A stretch of 64,000 nucleotides of DNA from Bradyrhizobium sp. Y36 (GCF_002531575.1 NZ_NWTI01000025.1:1-64000); one strand, 5' to 3'. Numbered from the stretch's first letter, positions 9,281 through 17,896 are shown. Numbers and translations are program-made. Notes: generated by a model not told the origin, from the sequence alone.

Positions 9281-10789
9281 TCACGCCACGCGCCACGCCG
9301 GCGCACCATCCGCGGCCATCGTGATTTCGCCCAGCGATCCCACCGGCGTGCGGTTCATATCGAGCAGATGCGCCAGCGTCGCGCCATCGCTCGCCGGGAT
9401 CCGCGCCAGCGTGCGCCTATCATCTTCCGTCCGCAGCATGACCACACCGTGCTCTACATCCCCGCTGCGGCCGTAGAGCACCGTGAAACTCTCGACCTTG
9501 CCCTTGCCCGCGGCTTCGCTGACGAACTCCGGCACCGCGCGCTTGTTGCGGTCGGCTTCGCCTTGCATGCTGGTTTCCTGCGCCAGCGCCGCGCGCGGCG
9601 CGGTTTTCGCCACCACCAGCGCGTGATGCTTGGTGACGAAGCCGCCTTGTCCGTAGAGCAGGCCGAGCTTCGCGCCGTCGCGCACACGCCGCACCATCGC
9701 GCAGGCCGCATGTGTCATGTAGGTGTTGAGCGGCGCGCCGAAGAAGGTGAGGCCGCCGGTCACCGTCGGCTGCACGTCGGCGCCGAGCCCGAGCGTCCGC
9801 CGCGCCATCTTGGGTACACAGGGGAAGCAGCTATAGAGCTCGATGGCGTCGAACCTCTTGCCGTCACCGCCGGCAAGGTCCATCGCCGCTCTCAATACCG
9901 CGTTCTGCGGATGGCTCTCGTAGAACTGATCCCGCAGCAGATAATCGCGTGGCTCTTCCGCCGAGGCGCCGCCGAGCGGATAGACCAGCTTGTCCTCGGG
10001 AATCTCGAGCGCACGCGCCTTGGCAAGGCTGGTCAGCAGCAGGGCGCCGCCCATGTTGACGCTGGGGTTGGCGACCATCAGCTTGTTGTAGGGCCAGGCG
10101 ATCAGGCGGTTGTCGGCCGTCGGCGTCGTGATCTCCTCCGGCGTGTAGCGTCGCTTCAGCCAGGCATTGGGATTTTGCGCGGCGGCTTCCGAATAGCGCG
10201 ACCACAATGTGCCCGACTCCGCCATCGCCTCGCGCGGCGTCTGGCCCCAATGCGCGGCGGAGGCGGCCTCGTAGAACGGATAGACCGTGACGGGTCGGAA
10301 CACGCCGAGCGTCACCGCCAGCGGCTTCTGGAACGCCGCGCCGCGCTTGGGCTCCTCGACATCATGGGCGAACGGCGTCCATGGCAGCTTGGCGCCGGCA
10401 CGCTCCGCCTTGGTTGCGGTGGACTGCGCCTCGGCACCGCAGACGGCCGCCACCGTGCATTCGCCGCGCGCGATCCGCTTGGCGGCTTCGTGAATGTAGC
10501 GGATCGGGCTCTCGCCGCCGACCGGACCGTAATAGCAATGCGTCGGCGAGACGCCGAGGCGCTGTGCCAACAGCTGCTCCGGATCGCGATAGCGCCAGCT
10601 CAGGAAGTTGACGACGTCGAGCGACTGCACCTCGCCGAGCAGCTTTGCGCCGGCGTCCGCCTCCGCGCGCCGCAGCGCCTGTTCGAGCAGGTCGAGCGGC
10701 TCGAGACCGGCGGTGATCTCCTTGGGGCGGTCGACGATCTCGCCGATGCCGACGATGACGGGGATGCGGTCAGGTGAAACAGTCGTCAT
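9281..10789 (-). CDS. Acetyl-CoA acetyltransferase-like protein (thiolase-like with extra C-terminal domain)
   Basis: 502 residues, ATG at 10789. It begins with the thiolase-like IPVIVGIGEIVDRP and contains PSVNMGGALLLTSLAKA and FDAIELYSCFPCVP, as in SCP2/type-1 thiolase-like proteins. The last 90 or so residues form the added domain seen in these proteins. The place where thiolases carry the CxG cysteine reads LLYGQGGFVTKHH, so canonical Claisen chemistry is doubtful. It stands alone, with repeats on both sides. It probably acts on an acyl-CoA, but the reaction is unassigned. Confidence 0.8.
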   Translation of the reverse strand: MTTVSPDRIPVIVGIGEIVDRPKEITAGLEPLDLLEQALRRAEADAGAKLLGEVQSLDVVNFLSWRYRDPEQLLAQRLGVSPTHCYYGPVGGESPIRYIHEAAKRIARGECTVAAVCGAEAQSTATKAERAGAKLPWTPFAHDVEEPKRGAAFQKPLAVTLGVFRPVTVYPFYEAASAAHWGQTPREAMAESGTLWSRYSEAAAQNPNAWLKRRYTPEEITTPTADNRLIAWPYNKLMVANPSVNMGGALLLTSLAKARALEIPEDKLVYPLGGASAEEPRDYLLRDQFYESHPQNAVLRAAMDLAGGDGKRFDAIELYSCFPCVPKMARRTLGLGADVQPTVTGGLTFFGAPLNTYMTHAACAMVRRVRDGAKLGLLYGQGGFVTKHHALVVAKTAPRAALAQETSMQGEADRNKRAVPEFVSEAAGKGKVESFTVLYGRSGDVEHGVVMLRTEDDRRTLARIPASDGATLAHLLDMNRTPVGSLGEITMAADGAPAWRVA

Positions 10790-10824
10790 TGTTCTTGCTT
10801 CTTTGCTCTCTCAGAAATCTCCGA

Positions 10825-10920
10825 CCTCATCCTCAGGAGACTGCGCAGCAGGCGTCTCGAAGGATGGGCCGCGGGCTCTCATGGTTCGAGACGGCGCTTG
10901 TGCGCCTCCTCACCATGAGG
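10825..10920. repeat. Palindromic element, CCTCATCCTCAGGAG family
   Basis: The left end CCTCATCCTCAGGAG pairs imperfectly with CTCCTCACCATGAGG at the right. Inner arms GGCGTCTCGAAGG and GGTTCGAGACGGCGC also pair. It lies between two minus-strand genes. A related copy is at 13.3 kb. Confidence 0.7.
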
Positions 10921-10928
10921 ATCTACAG

Positions 10929-12062
10929 CTACTCCGCCACCAGCGCATTCATGTGCTCGACGGCTTCGGCGAACTCTTCCTTGAACTCCTGCACCACGGC
11001 GCCGGCCGACTTCACGCTGTCGATCAGGCCGACGCCCTGGCCGACGAAATAGCTGACGAGATCGCGCGCCCGCGCATTGCCGCTCGCGGCGGCGCGGTCG
11101 ATCGAGTTGAAGGCATCGCGGCTGATGATGCTCTGCAGCGGCATCGGCAGCGCGCCCGGGCTTTCGGCCGCGCGATCCCAGGCATCGGTCCAGACCGAGC
11201 GGAGCTGCCGGGCCGGCTTGCCGGTGCGGCCCTTCGAGCGCACCGCGTCGCGCGAGGACGCCGCGATCATTTTTTCGCGGAAGATTTCGCTGGTCTCGGA
11301 CTCGACGGTGGCCAGCCACACCGAGCCGGTCCACGCGCCGGCCGCGCCCATCGCCATGCAGGCCGCCATCTGGCGGCCGGTCATGATGCCGCCGGCGGCG
11401 AGCACCGGCACGTCGCGGATCGGCTTGATCGCCTTGATCACCTCGGGCACCAGCACCATGGTCGAGACCTCACCGCAATGGCCGCCGGCCTCGGTGCCCT
11501 GCACCACGAGGATATCGACGCCAGCCGCGACCTGGCGCAGCGCGTGCTCCTTGGCGCCGACCAGGGCTGCGACCGGCACGCCGTGCTTCTTGCCCATCTC
11601 GATCATCGCTTTCGGCGGCACGCCGAGCGCATTGGCGATCAGGCGGATCGGATGATTGAAGGAGACCTCGAGCAGCTCCAGCGCCGTCTTGCCGTCGAAC
11701 GGCTGCGGCTGATCGGCTGAGACCTCCGTCGTCGTCAGCTCGATGTCGTATTTCTTCAGCAGATCGCGCGTGTAGCTGCGATGCTCCTGCGGCACGCGCG
11801 CTTCCAGGCTCTTCCAGGTGACGTCCTTCTCGCCCGCGGTCGAGATGTTCTCGGGGATCAGCACGTCGATGCCGTAGGGCTTGCCGTCGACGTAATCGTC
11901 GATCCATTTCAGCTCGCGCTCGAGCGTATCGGGCGTGTGCACGGTGGCCCCCAACACGCCGAAGCCGCCGGCGCGGCTGACGGCGGCGACGATATCGCGG
12001 CAATGGCTGAAGGCGAGCAGCGGGAACTCGATGCCCAGCATGTCGCAGATCGGCGATTTCAT
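10929..12062 (-). CDS. Nitronate monooxygenase (2-nitropropane dioxygenase family)
   Basis: 377 residues from ATG 12062, with GGAG shortly upstream; the frame is open further upstream but runs into a palindromic repeat, so that extension is rejected. An FMN-binding TIM barrel is indicated by an N-terminal ICDMLGIEFPLLAF, the glycine-rich VSRAGGFGVLGA, and GTEAGGHCGEVSTM, whose AGGH is the family's catalytic/FMN-contact region. The C-terminus is an extended helical segment. Characterised members oxidise alkyl nitronates to carbonyls using flavin and oxygen. Some NMO-family proteins act in acyl-CoA desaturation instead, so the substrate is open. Confidence 0.85.
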   Translation of the reverse strand: MKSPICDMLGIEFPLLAFSHCRDIVAAVSRAGGFGVLGATVHTPDTLERELKWIDDYVDGKPYGIDVLIPENISTAGEKDVTWKSLEARVPQEHRSYTRDLLKKYDIELTTTEVSADQPQPFDGKTALELLEVSFNHPIRLIANALGVPPKAMIEMGKKHGVPVAALVGAKEHALRQVAAGVDILVVQGTEAGGHCGEVSTMVLVPEVIKAIKPIRDVPVLAAGGIMTGRQMAACMAMGAAGAWTGSVWLATVESETSEIFREKMIAASSRDAVRSKGRTGKPARQLRSVWTDAWDRAAESPGALPMPLQSIISRDAFNSIDRAAASGNARARDLVSYFVGQGVGLIDSVKSAGAVVQEFKEEFAEAVEHMNALVAE

Positions 12063-12196
12063 GGTTCTATCTCCGGAGCAGCCCTCGCGTTTTCTGGCTT
12101 TTGCTCGCAAAGCAGGGGGACGCTGGCTGATCGATGACATGCCGGATTCGGCAAGGCATCTTGTGTGTAGGCGTCGCTCGGCGTCCGACCTGACGT

Positions 12197-12302
12197 CGTC
12201 ATTCCGGGGCTCGCGCCAGCGAGAACCCGGAATCCATTTTTCCGAGCATTCCTGGCGGCGCGATGGATTCCGGGCTCGCCCTGCGGGCGCCCCGGGATGA
12301 CG
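12197..12302. repeat. Palindromic element, GTCATTCCGGGG / GGAATCCAT family
   Basis: CGTCATTCCGGGG at the left pairs with CCCCGGGATGACG at the right. Inner ACCCGGAATCCAT pairs with ATGGATTCCGGGC. It lies in the 362-bp divergent gap between nitronate monooxygenase and the YghU gene. The rest of that gap shows no gene; it should hold both promoters. Copies are at 26.4, 36.8 and 47.3 kb. Confidence 0.85.
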
Positions 12303-12424
12303 GGGAGGGGGCTTGCCATAACGAAACGGTGAGATGCCGCGCCCGGCCATGCACCTCATAGGGCTTGCCATCGGCCAATCGCGGTCTAATTAATGCAGAC
12401 GCATCTTTCTGCCGGAGCCCCCGC

Positions 12425-13300
12425 ATGACCGACACCCCCGCCTACGTGCCGCCCAAGGTCTGGACCTGGAACAAGGAGAATGGCGGGCAGTTCGCCAGCA
12501 TCAACCGCCCGATCGCCGGCCCCACCCACGACAAGGAGCTCCCGATCGGCAAGCATCCGCTGCAGCTCTATTCGCTGGCCACCCCGAACGGCGTGAAGGT
12601 CACGGTGATGCTGGAGGAGCTCCTGGCGCTCGGCCACAAGGGCGCCGAATACGACGCCTGGCTGATCAAGATCGGCAACGGCGACCAGTTCGGCAGCGGT
12701 TTTGTCGACATCAACCCGAACTCGAAAATTCCGGCGCTGATGGACCGCTCCGGGCCGGAGCCGATCCGGGTGTTCGAATCCGGCTCGATCCTGTTCTACC
12801 TCGCCGAGAAGTTCGGCGCCTTCCTGCCGAAGGACATCAAGGCCCGCACCGAGGCGATGTCCTGGCTGTTCTGGCAGATGGGTAGCGCGCCCTATCTCGG
12901 CGGCGGTTTCGGCCATTTCTACGCCTATGCGCCGTTCAAGATCGAATACGCCATCGATCGCTTCGCGATGGAGACCAAGCGTCAGCTCGACGTGCTCGAC
13001 CGGCGCCTTGCCGACAATGAATATCTCGGCGGCAAGGAGTACACCATCGCCGACATCGCGGTGTGGCCCTGGTACGGCGCGCTCGCCAAGGGGCTGGTCT
13101 ACGGCGCCGGCGAATTCCTGTCGGTGCAGGACTACAAGAACGTGCAGCGCTGGACCGACCAGATCGCGCAGCGCCCCGCCGTCAAGCGCGGCCGCATGGT
13201 CAACCGCGTCTCCGGCGATCCCGCCAGCCAGCTCCACGAGCGCCACGACGCCGGCGATTTCGACACCAAGACCCAGGACAAGGTCGCGCCTGCAACGTAA
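12425..13300 (+). CDS. yghU: Glutathione-dependent disulfide-bond oxidoreductase (YghU-type GST)
   Basis: 291 residues from ATG 12425, with GGAG upstream. It has the long N-terminal arm of Nu-class GSTs (VPPKVWTWNKENGGQFASINRP), the thioredoxin-like domain with ATPNGVKVTVMLEELL, the glutathione-binding FESGSILFYLAEKFG, and an all-helical C-terminal domain ending with AQRPAVKRG. YghU-type proteins show disulfide reductase and organic hydroperoxidase activity with two bound glutathiones in the cytoplasm. The gene stands alone between palindromic elements. Confidence 0.92.
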   Translation: MTDTPAYVPPKVWTWNKENGGQFASINRPIAGPTHDKELPIGKHPLQLYSLATPNGVKVTVMLEELLALGHKGAEYDAWLIKIGNGDQFGSGFVDINPNSKIPALMDRSGPEPIRVFESGSILFYLAEKFGAFLPKDIKARTEAMSWLFWQMGSAPYLGGGFGHFYAYAPFKIEYAIDRFAMETKRQLDVLDRRLADNEYLGGKEYTIADIAVWPWYGALAKGLVYGAGEFLSVQDYKNVQRWTDQIAQRPAVKRGRMVNRVSGDPASQLHERHDAGDFDTKTQDKVAPAT

Positions 13301-13320
13301 TTTCCCTGCGGCCTATCCGT

Positions 13321-13436
13321 CGAGACGCCCGCCTTCGGCGGGCTCCTCAGGATGAGGTGCGGAGTGCGCGGCTGCAGTTGAATGGGCGCAAATGCTGCCT
13401 AGCCTCATCCTGAAGAGGCGCGTAAGCGCCGTCTCG
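13321..13436. repeat. Palindromic element, CCTCAGGATGAGG family
   Basis: CGAGACGCCCGCC with CTCCTCAGGATGAGG at the left is mirrored by CCTCATCCTGAAGAGG and CGCCGTCTCG at the right, around a central spacer of about 45 bp. It lies between the convergent YghU and GNAT-GFA genes. It belongs to the same family as the element at 10.8 kb. Confidence 0.8.
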
Positions 13437-13476
13437 AAGGACGAGGCGCGCGCCCTGCCGCTCGCTGCCCAGCGCC

Positions 13477-14202
13477 TCAATCCGGCAGCATCTCGCCGGT
13501 GCCGCCGAGTTCCGCGGGCAGGTCGGCATATTTCGGCAAGCCATCCCTGACCGAGACCATCTTGCTCGCGTAGTTCGCGTGCAGGGTCGGCAGGTGTTGA
13601 TATCCTTTCAGCAGATTGGCGTAGACGTCGATCAGCCGCATTCGCGGATGCTCGGTCATGACGTGGCCGCCGCAGCGCTTGCAGAACTTCCGATGGGAAT
13701 GCTCGGTCTTGTTGAACGTCCCGAGCTCTGCCTCGCCCTTGATGATGCGCACGCTGTCCGACTTCCAGAGGCTGAACGCGTTGATCGGAGAGGCCGACCA
13801 CGCCTGGCAATCGGCGCAATGGCAATAGCCCGAAAACATCGCCTTGCCGGTGACCTCGACCTCGACAGCTCCACAGAAGCAGCCGGCGCGATAGCTCGCC
13901 TGCGGCTCAGCGTCCGCATCCCCGCCCTCCGCCAGGAGGTCGTTGTAGCCGGGATCCTTGCGCATGAAGTTGCGGATGAAGTCGCACTCGACGGACAGCT
14001 TGCGACCCTGCGCCCGCACCGCATCCAGCGTGGCGCGGCCGAGCTTCGAGCCGATGCCGCGGCCGCCGAGTTCCGGCGGCACCTCGGTGTGCACCAGCGT
14101 GATCGCGCCGTCGGTCTTGCGGTAGGTGACGAAGGCGATCGGCCCGTCGACGTCGAGCTCGAACCGCTCACGCTCTTCGTTGTCGCGAAAGGCTTCCGGC
14201 AT
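13477..14202 (-). CDS. GNAT (NATD1-like) N-acetyltransferase fused to a GFA domain
   Basis: 241 residues from ATG 14202. Residues 12-91 form a small GNAT unit with TLVHTEVPPELGGRGIGSKL, the acetyl-CoA loop being GGRGIGS. Residues 105-225 form a GFA/CENP-V zinc domain with CFCGA (C108, C110), YCHCADCQ (C127, C129, C132) and CKRCGGH (C174, C177). GFA proteins bind zinc and act on S-hydroxymethylglutathione or related adducts; GNAT proteins of this size are usually single-domain. The fusion suggests acetylation and thiol-adduct handling of one substrate, which is inference. The flavin reductase gene ends 20 bp upstream, so the two may be cotranscribed. Confidence 0.82.
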   Translation of the reverse strand: MPEAFRDNEERERFELDVDGPIAFVTYRKTDGAITLVHTEVPPELGGRGIGSKLGRATLDAVRAQGRKLSVECDFIRNFMRKDPGYNDLLAEGGDADAEPQASYRAGCFCGAVEVEVTGKAMFSGYCHCADCQAWSASPINAFSLWKSDSVRIIKGEAELGTFNKTEHSHRKFCKRCGGHVMTEHPRMRLIDVYANLLKGYQHLPTLHANYASKMVSVRDGLPKYADLPAELGGTGEMLPD

Positions 14203-14222
14203 CGTCGCGCTCCCGGGTTCGG

Positions 14223-14840
14223 TTATCTGGTCTTCGCGCCTTCCGCCGCCGGAAACACCACGCGGTCGTCGGTGCGGCAGTAGCGGTCGGCGAACATGCG
14301 GCCGATCGGGTGATAGCGGTCCATGTGCACCCGCATCGCCTCGTCGTCCCACAGCTCGTCGCGGATGTGGAAGTGGAGGCCTTCGCCCATGATAAGGCGG
14401 CGATCGTCGTTGACGTCGATCAGCTTCCAGAGCTTGCACTCCATCGCCCAGGGCGTGTCGGCGAGCCGCGGCACGGCGATTGTCGTCGAGGGCATGAGCT
14501 TCAGGCCGAGATAATCGGGCTCGCCGATCTCTGGCGGAAAGTCGCCGCTGCTCTCGTGCATCGCCCGAGCCAGCGGCTCATCCGCGAGATTGACCACGAA
14601 CTCGCCGGTGCGCTGGATGTTGAGGAAGGTGTCCTTGTCCTGACCGTCAGGCTTGCGGTTGGCCGCGAACATGCACAGCGGCGGATCCTCGCAGAAGGCG
14701 TTGAAGAAGCTGAACGGGGCGGCGTTGACCACCCCGGTTGGCCCGATCGTCGTCACCCAGGCGATCGGCCGCGGCAGGATGAAGGACGTCAGCACCTTGT
14801 AGCGCTCGCGTGGCGTCAGCTCGCTGGCGGCGTACTGCAT
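14223..14840 (-). CDS. Flavin reductase family protein (FMN-binding split barrel)
   Basis: 205 residues from ATG 14840, with AAGGAG at a good distance; an open extension into the repeat upstream is rejected. Family features include RPIAWVTTIGPTGVVNAAPF, SFFNAFCEDPP and the later VHMDRYHPIGRMFADRY. Such proteins bind FMN and often pass reduced flavin to a monooxygenase or act as oxidoreductases. No partner monooxygenase is adjacent. It lies 20 bp upstream of the GNAT-GFA gene on the same strand. Confidence 0.85.
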   Translation of the reverse strand: MQYAASELTPRERYKVLTSFILPRPIAWVTTIGPTGVVNAAPFSFFNAFCEDPPLCMFAANRKPDGQDKDTFLNIQRTGEFVVNLADEPLARAMHESSGDFPPEIGEPDYLGLKLMPSTTIAVPRLADTPWAMECKLWKLIDVNDDRRLIMGEGLHFHIRDELWDDEAMRVHMDRYHPIGRMFADRYCRTDDRVVFPAAEGAKTR

Positions 14841-14864
14841 GAAGGCTCCTTGAGGACGAAGCTT

Positions 14865-14944
14865 CGTAGGGCGGATTAGCCGAAGGCGTAATCCGCCATT
14901 GCGCAAGGAAAATGGCGGATTACGCTTTGCCAATCCGCCCTACG
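14865..14944. repeat. Palindromic element, GTAGGGCGGATT variant
   Basis: CGTAGGGCGGATT at the left is mirrored by AATCCGCCCTACG at the right. Inner GGCGTAATCCGCCATT pairs with AATGGCGGATTACGC. It lies in the promoter-side gap of the flavin reductase gene and is a variant of the GTAGGGTGGG family. Confidence 0.85.
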
Positions 14945-14957
14945 ATCTCTGGGCAAG

Positions 14958-15046
14958 TCGTCATTGCCGGGCTTGACCCGGCAATCCATCAATCCTGAAG
15001 AAATGCTCCCTTGGATGGATGCGCGGGTCAAGCCCGCGCATGACGA
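14958..15046. repeat. Palindromic element, TCGTCATTGCCGGGC family
   Basis: The outer ends are TCGTCAT and ATGACGA, and each half carries its own smaller hairpin (GCCGGGCTTGACCCGGC on the left, GCGCGGGTCAAGCCCGCGC on the right). It lies just after the acyl-CoA dehydrogenase stop codon, where it could serve as a 3' end structure. Confidence 0.8.
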
Positions 15047-15053
15047 GTTGTGA

Positions 15054-16331
15054 TTACGCCATGCTCAGCTCGTGGCGCCCCACCACCATCCAGTGCACCT
15101 CGTCGGGGCCGTCCGCAAAACGCAAATGGCGGACGTCCTGGTACATTTCGGCGAGCGGCGTCCAGTGCGAAATGCCGGTGGCGCCATGCATCTGAATCGC
15201 CTGGTCGATGATCTTGCAGGCGCGCTCGGGCACCATGGCCTTGACCATGGAGACCCAGACGCGGGCCTCCTTGTTGCCGAGCACGTCCATCGCCTTGGCG
15301 GCCTTCAGCACCATCAGCCGCATCGCCTCGATCTCGCAGCGCGCCTGCGCGATGATCTGCATGTTGCCGCCGAGATGGGCGATCTTCTTGCCGAAAGCCT
15401 CGCGGGTGAGGCCACGCTGCACCATCAGGTCGAGCGCCTTCTCGGCCTTGCCGATGGTGCGCATGCAGTGATGGATGCGCCCTGGTCCGAGGCGGAGCTG
15501 CGAGATCTCGAAGCCGCGGCCTTCGCCGAGCAGCATGTTCTCCTTCGGGACCCGCACGTTGTTGAAGCGCATGTGCATGTGACCGCGCGGCGCGTGGTCC
15601 TGGCCGAACACATACATGGGGCCGAGCACCTCGACGCCGGGCGTGTCGCGCGGCACCAGGATCTGCGACTGCTGCTTGCTCGGCGCCGCGTCCGGATTGG
15701 TCTTCACCATCACGATGAGGATCTTGCAGCGGGGATCGCCCACGCCCGAAATGTAATACTTCTCGCCGTTGATGACCCATTCGTCGCCGACGAGCTTTGC
15801 CGTCGTCGAGATGTTCTTGGCGTCGGAGGAGGCGACGTTCGGCTCGGTCATGACATAGGCCGAACGGATCTCGCCGTTGAGCAGCGGCTTCAGCCACTTC
15901 TCCTTCTGCTCCTTGGTGCCGACGCGCTCCAGCACCTCCATGTTGCCGGTGTCGGGCGCCGAGCAGTTCATGGTCTCCGAGGCCAGCGGGCTCTTGCCGA
16001 GCTCGGAGGCGATATAGGCGTAGTCGAGATTCTTCAGGCCCTGGCCGGTCTCGTCATCCGGCAGGAAGAAGTTCCAGAGGCCTTCCTGCTTGGCCTTGTT
16101 CTTGGCCTTCTCCAGCACTTCGAGCTGCTTCGGCGTGAAGCTCCAGCGGTCTTCCTTGCCTTCGCCGGCCTTGGCGAACTCGATCGACATCGGCTCGACG
16201 GTGTCGCGGATGAACTTCTTGACGTGATCGTAGAGCGGCCGGACCTGGTCCGACATGCGCAGGTCGTTGAGCTCGTCGCCGGGATTGAGGGTGTAGTTGG
16301 TGGTGCGGGGAATGTAGGTGTGTTTTGTCAT
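15054..16331 (-). CDS. Acyl-CoA dehydrogenase (ACAD10/11-like)
   Basis: 425 residues from ATG 16331, preceded by CGGGAGAAAC. It shows FAD/acyl-CoA contacts (SAYVMTEPNVASSD, WVINGEKYYISG) and a C-terminal helix bundle. Where most acyl-CoA dehydrogenases have the catalytic glutamate in an EGTxE motif, this one has ADGPDEVH with Asp407, the pattern of the ACAD10/11 branch. In bacterial levulinate catabolism (LvaC) and mammalian ACAD11, such enzymes act on 4-phospho-acyl-CoA. An APH-type kinase gene lies 2.5 kb away, which fits. The substrate is inferred. Confidence 0.88.
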   Translation of the reverse strand: MTKHTYIPRTTNYTLNPGDELNDLRMSDQVRPLYDHVKKFIRDTVEPMSIEFAKAGEGKEDRWSFTPKQLEVLEKAKNKAKQEGLWNFFLPDDETGQGLKNLDYAYIASELGKSPLASETMNCSAPDTGNMEVLERVGTKEQKEKWLKPLLNGEIRSAYVMTEPNVASSDAKNISTTAKLVGDEWVINGEKYYISGVGDPRCKILIVMVKTNPDAAPSKQQSQILVPRDTPGVEVLGPMYVFGQDHAPRGHMHMRFNNVRVPKENMLLGEGRGFEISQLRLGPGRIHHCMRTIGKAEKALDLMVQRGLTREAFGKKIAHLGGNMQIIAQARCEIEAMRLMVLKAAKAMDVLGNKEARVWVSMVKAMVPERACKIIDQAIQMHGATGISHWTPLAEMYQDVRHLRFADGPDEVHWMVVGRHELSMA

Positions 16332-16507
16332 TGTTTCTCCCGGTGACGCTGTGATCGAATTGGCCGGGAGAATAGTCGCAGCGCCGCCAAAGTGCGAGCG
16401 CGTATTTTCTCGCGCGGGGCCATGCCATGCGATGGAATATCGCGAGGGCGTTTGAAATGTTGTTTGAACGGGCGCGCGCTGGTCACGCCCGCGCCGCACT
16501 CTCCGCC

Positions 16508-16609
16508 GTCATCGCCCGCGAAGGCGGGCGATCCAGTATTCCAGAGGCTGCGGTGATGAAATCGAGACGCCGCGGCGTACTGGATGCCCCGGTCAAGCCG
16601 GGGCATGAC
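16508..16609. repeat. Palindromic element, GTCATCGCCCGCGAAGGCGGG family
   Basis: The outer ends are GTCAT and ATGAC. The inner left hairpin is GCCCGCGAAGGCGGGC and the right one CCCCGGTCAAGCCGGGG; TCCAGTA and TACTGGA also pair. A close copy is at 20.2 kb. It sits in the 297-bp gap upstream of the acyl-CoA dehydrogenase gene; the rest of the gap shows no gene. Confidence 0.85.
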
Positions 16610-16628
16610 AGCGGTGGTTGTGGCCAGC

Positions 16629-17009
16629 CTAGTTCGGCAGCCGATGCATCGCGCAGATCTTGTTGCCGTCGAGATCGCGCAAATATGCGAGATAGAGCTT
16701 GCCACCCGGACCCTGGCGGATGCCCGGCGGATCCTCGATCGATTTTGCACCTGCCGCAACGCCGGCCGCATGCCAGGCATCGACCTGCTCGGGCGAATTG
16801 CAGGCAAAGCCGATCGTGCTGCCGTTCGCGCAGGTTGCCGGTTCGCCGTTGATCGGCTTCGACACCGAGAATACGCCGGTCTTGGTGATGTAGAAGATGC
16901 GATGGCCGTCGACCCTGGCCGGCCGCACCTCGAGCGTGCTCAGCAAATTGTCGTAGAACGTCTTGGCCTTGTCGAGATCGTTGGTGCCGATCATGATGTG
17001 CGAGAACAT
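16629..17009 (-). CDS. VOC family protein (glyoxalase/bleomycin resistance-type)
   Basis: 126 residues, ATG at 17009 with GAGGGAATGGG upstream. A single VOC module: FSHIMIGTNDLDKAKTFYDN at the start and YLRDLDGNKICAM at the end, giving two beta-alpha-beta-beta-beta units. His4 and Glu/Asn-type positions could bind a metal, but no substrate can be assigned. It lies between two palindromic elements and upstream of the acyl-CoA dehydrogenase on the same strand. Confidence 0.85.
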   Translation of the reverse strand: MFSHIMIGTNDLDKAKTFYDNLLSTLEVRPARVDGHRIFYITKTGVFSVSKPINGEPATCANGSTIGFACNSPEQVDAWHAAGVAAGAKSIEDPPGIRQGPGGKLYLAYLRDLDGNKICAMHRLPN

Positions 17010-17029
17010 TTGCCCATTCCCTCAGTGTT

Positions 17030-17111
17030 GTAGCCCGGATGGAGCGAAGCGAAATCCGGGTCTTGCTTGCTTTTGGCCGTCCCGGATCGCGCTTCGCTCC
17101 ATCCGGGCTAC
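17030..17111. repeat. Palindromic element, GTAGCCCGGATGGAGCGAAGCG family
   Basis: GTAGCCCGGATGGAGCGAAG at the left is mirrored almost perfectly by CTTCGCTCCATCCGGGCTAC at the right, with a 30-40-bp centre. It occupies nearly all of the space between the SDR gene and the VOC gene. Confidence 0.85.
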
Positions 17112-17116
17112 GAGAA

Positions 17117-17896
17117 TCAAAACGCCGTATAGCCGCCGTCGATCACGAACGTATCCGCGGTGTGATACGACGACGCCTTGCTCATCAGATACACCGCGAT
17201 GCCGCCGAAATCGGAGGCCTCGCCGAAGCGGCGCTGCGGAATGCGCGGCATCACGTTGGCGACGAATTTGTCGTTGGCCATGATGCCTGCGGTCATGTCG
17301 CTCTTGATCCAGCCGGGCAGGATTGCGTTCGCGGTGACGCCGTGGCGGGCGAGCTCGACGCCGAGCGCGCGCACCAGCGCGTTGATCGCGGCCTTGGTCG
17401 CCGCATAATGCTCGTTGCGCGCCGTGCCGAAGATCGAGGCGAGGCTCGAGGTCGCGACCAGCCGGCCGAAGGGATCGCCGGCATTGGCGCGCTCGGTCAT
17501 GTGTTTTGCCGCGGCTTGAAAGGCGTGGAACACGCCGTCGAGGTTGGTCGCGAACATCGTGCGCCATTCCTCTTCGGTGCGCTCGATGAAGGACCTGCGG
17601 CCGCCGCCGCCGATGCCGGCATTGGCGAAGCAGCCGTCGACCCGGCCGAACACATCGAGCGTCGCCTTCATCGCGGCATTGACGGAGGCCGGATCGGTGA
17701 CGTCGCAGACGCGGGAATCGACCTTGCCTGGCAGCCCCGCCATGCTCGCGGCGGCGGCCTTGTTCTTGTCGGCGTTGCGGCCCCAGATCGAGACGTTACA
17801 GCCCTGGCCCGCGAGCGCCTGCGCGATGCCGAGGCCGATGCCGCCATTGCCGCCGGTGATCACGGCGACGCGGCCGGAGAGGTCGAAAAGGTTCAT
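17117..17896 (-). CDS. SDR family NAD(P)-dependent oxidoreductase
   Basis: 259 residues from ATG 17896, with AGGAAAC upstream. The Rossmann motif is VITGGNGGIGLGIAQAL. An NAG-type motif is present (CFANAGIGGG), with the active-site Ser in ATSSLASIFG and YAATK catalytic residues (HYAATKAAINALVRAL). The C-terminus is the usual DTFVIDGGYTAF. It probably interconverts a hydroxy/oxo group in the acyl-CoA pathway of its neighbours; in a levulinate-type route a reductase makes the 4-hydroxyacyl-CoA, but that role is inference. It is divergent from the crotonase-kinase-DUF6285 genes. Confidence 0.88.
   Translation of the reverse strand: MNLFDLSGRVAVITGGNGGIGLGIAQALAGQGCNVSIWGRNADKNKAAAASMAGLPGKVDSRVCDVTDPASVNAAMKATLDVFGRVDGCFANAGIGGGGRRSFIERTEEEWRTMFATNLDGVFHAFQAAAKHMTERANAGDPFGRLVATSSLASIFGTARNEHYAATKAAINALVRALGVELARHGVTANAILPGWIKSDMTAGIMANDKFVANVMPRIPQRRFGEASDFGGIAVYLMSKASSYHTADTFVIDGGYTAF

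Noticed and set aside
12063-12371. N-terminal extension of nitronate monooxygenase
   Set aside because: It runs through a palindromic element; the family start matches ATG 12062 with GGAG upstream.
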